A stretch of 6,592 nt of DNA from Actinomycetota bacterium. GTDB taxonomy: Bacteria > Actinomycetota > Thermoleophilia > Gaiellales > F1-60-MAGs149. Shown here in pieces: positions 5,901 through 6,592 of this stretch (its first letter is position 1; each line of letters starts with the position of its first letter). The stretch is from the NCBI GenBank assembly GCA_947481755.1, contig CANKHS010000074.1, positions 1 to 6,592 on the forward strand, in the 5' to 3' direction. The position numbers and the translations under genes are program-made. The notes beneath the pieces are model-generated. The model was given only the letters and a program-made list of their open reading frames with translations, was not told the origin of the DNA and ran no database searches.

Positions 5901-5968
5901 TGACGTCAGCGTTGACCCCAGGGCGCGCTTGACCTAGGTGTAGACGAGCGTCGAATGGTGCGCGATAC

Positions 5969-6592
5969 CTATGGCGTCGGGATCCCCGCGATCAAGGCAG
6001 CAGCGGCGTCAATCGCCGCGACTTGATGGGGTTGAAGGTCCTGCTGGCCCATGATGTCGCCTGTCTCATACATCATCGAACCGCGCACGTCGGTCGTGGT
6101 CCCCGAGAGCTCTTCCATCACTGCGAGCCCACAGAAGGGCACGAGCGGTACGGAGTAGCCGCCCTCATGCGTCATCGCAAGGCGGCCTTGGCAGACCTCA
6201 CTGGCGACGTCCATCATGGCGCGCGTGAGGCGTCCGTATCCGCGGGGCGTCACCATCATGCGCCCGAGCGGATCCCAGACCGATGCATCAAAGCCGCTGG
6301 CGACGATGATGAACTCAGGCTGGAAACGCTGGAGTGCGGGAACGACGACGCGAGCAAATGCATCCTCGTAGGCGCCGTTGCCAGAGCCGGGAGGGAGTGG
6401 CACGTTGAGTGCTGTACCAACGCCTGCACCATCACCGATTTCGCTGACGAGTCCGGAGTCGGGTGGGAAGTTGTTGTCCTGGTGGAGCGAGATCGTGAGC
6501 ACCCGTGGGTCGTTGTAAAACGCGGCCTGCGTGCCGTTGCCGTGGTGTACATCCCAGTCGACGATGGCGACGCGGCTTAGGCCACGAGCCTC
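5969..6592 (-). CDS. Class II histone deacetylase-like zinc metallohydrolase, C-terminal part (5' end outside window)
   Basis: The last 207 residues of a protein of the histone deacetylase/acetoin utilisation/acetylpolyamine amidohydrolase superfamily; the frame is open past the right edge. Such enzymes use zinc to remove acetyl groups from lysine, polyamines or other amides; the substrate cannot be told from sequence. Visible motifs, numbered from the window edge: VDWDVHHGNGT (11-21) with zinc ligands Asp14 and His16, SLHQDNNFPPDSG (35-47), GVGTALNVPLPPG (57-69), ASGFDASVWDPLG (98-110) with third zinc ligand Asp102, and EGGYS (143-147) with the transition-state Tyr146. The tandem-His general base pair would be in the missing N-terminal part, roughly 150 residues long judging from the family. 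The fragment shows no frame damage. The gene ends IPTP and is followed by the non-coding stretch upstream of the secreted-protein gene. Confidence 0.92.
   Translation of the reverse strand, partial: EARGLSRVAIVDWDVHHGNGTQAAFYNDPRVLTISLHQDNNFPPDSGLVSEIGDGAGVGTALNVPLPPGSGNGAYEDAFARVVVPALQRFQPEFIIVASGFDASVWDPLGRMMVTPRGYGRLTRAMMDVASEVCQGRLAMTHEGGYSVPLVPFCGLAVMEELSGTTTDVRGSMMYETGDIMGQQDLQPHQVAAIDAAAALIAGIPTP

Larger units (their letters stand above)
5652..5968. other. Intergenic region between the deacetylase-like gene and the secreted-protein gene
   Basis: These 317 bases carry no intact gene that I can support. From right to left they hold a cluster of GTCAA repeats (5899-5933), a small hairpin (5881-5900), a likely coding remnant (5805-5858), and the leader of the secreted gene. 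On the minus strand TACGAT at 5732-5727 could be a TANNNT -10 box about 75 bases before the ATG, but no good -35 accompanies it. A 5-bp inverted repeat (GTGCT/AGCAC, 5684-5699) lies within the presumed leader. Confidence 0.6.

Noticed and set aside
6023..6580. 185-codon plus-strand open frame opposite the deacetylase-like gene
   Set aside because: The minus strand carries clear zinc-hydrolase motifs over the same interval, and this translation has no recognisable features.

Overview
The window is high-GC bacterial chromosome. It carries the gene order signal peptidase-like gene, rnhB, yraN, comM (YifB family), dprA on the + strand. This order is familiar from Actinomycetota, where it lies downstream of rplS/lepB. 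Frequent GTG/TTG codons, strong G/C in third positions and a leaderless-type TANNNT box before rnhB fit the same phylum. I would guess a deep-branching or environmental actinobacterium such as a Thermoleophilia-like lineage, but the sequence does not settle the class.

Layout. 1-900 (+) is a polytopic membrane protein with a C-terminal signal peptidase I (S26) domain; it is open at the left edge. It keeps the fold motifs but seems to lack both residues of the Ser/Lys dyad. 960-1610 (+) is RNase HII. 1567-1986 (+) is YraN, overlapping the rnhB end. 2029-3522 (+) is a ComM/YifB Mg-chelatase-like AAA+ protein. 3519-4385 (+) is DprA, joined to comM by an ATGA overlap. 4472-5074 (+) is an Mn-type superoxide dismutase with its own strong ribosome binding site, preceded by an inverted repeat. 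A very long hairpin at 5080-5144 separates sod from a convergent gene and can terminate both. 5151-5651 (-) encodes a small secreted protein of unknown family. 5652-5968 has no intact gene. It holds the leader of the secreted gene, a short remnant that looks like the 3' end of a second copy of it, a hairpin and a cluster of GTCAA repeats. 5969-6592 (-) is the C-terminal two thirds or so of a class II histone deacetylase-like metallohydrolase that continues past the right edge.

How the genes fit together. rnhB, yraN, comM and dprA form a tightly packed DNA-processing block. RNase HII removes ribonucleotides from DNA. DprA loads RecA on incoming single strands. ComM is a branch-migration helicase in natural transformation in Gram-negatives. 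YraN is a predicted nuclease-fold protein of unknown role. The block suggests uptake or recombination capacity but does not prove competence. The sod gene and the secreted gene are separate transcription units.

Most of the window is conserved housekeeping sequence. The parts most worth a second look are the apparently dyad-less signal peptidase homologue, the unrecognised secreted protein with a vestigial duplicate next to it, and the repeat-rich dprA-sod spacer. I found no mobile element, CRISPR array, tRNA or rRNA, and no convincing new multi-gene system.
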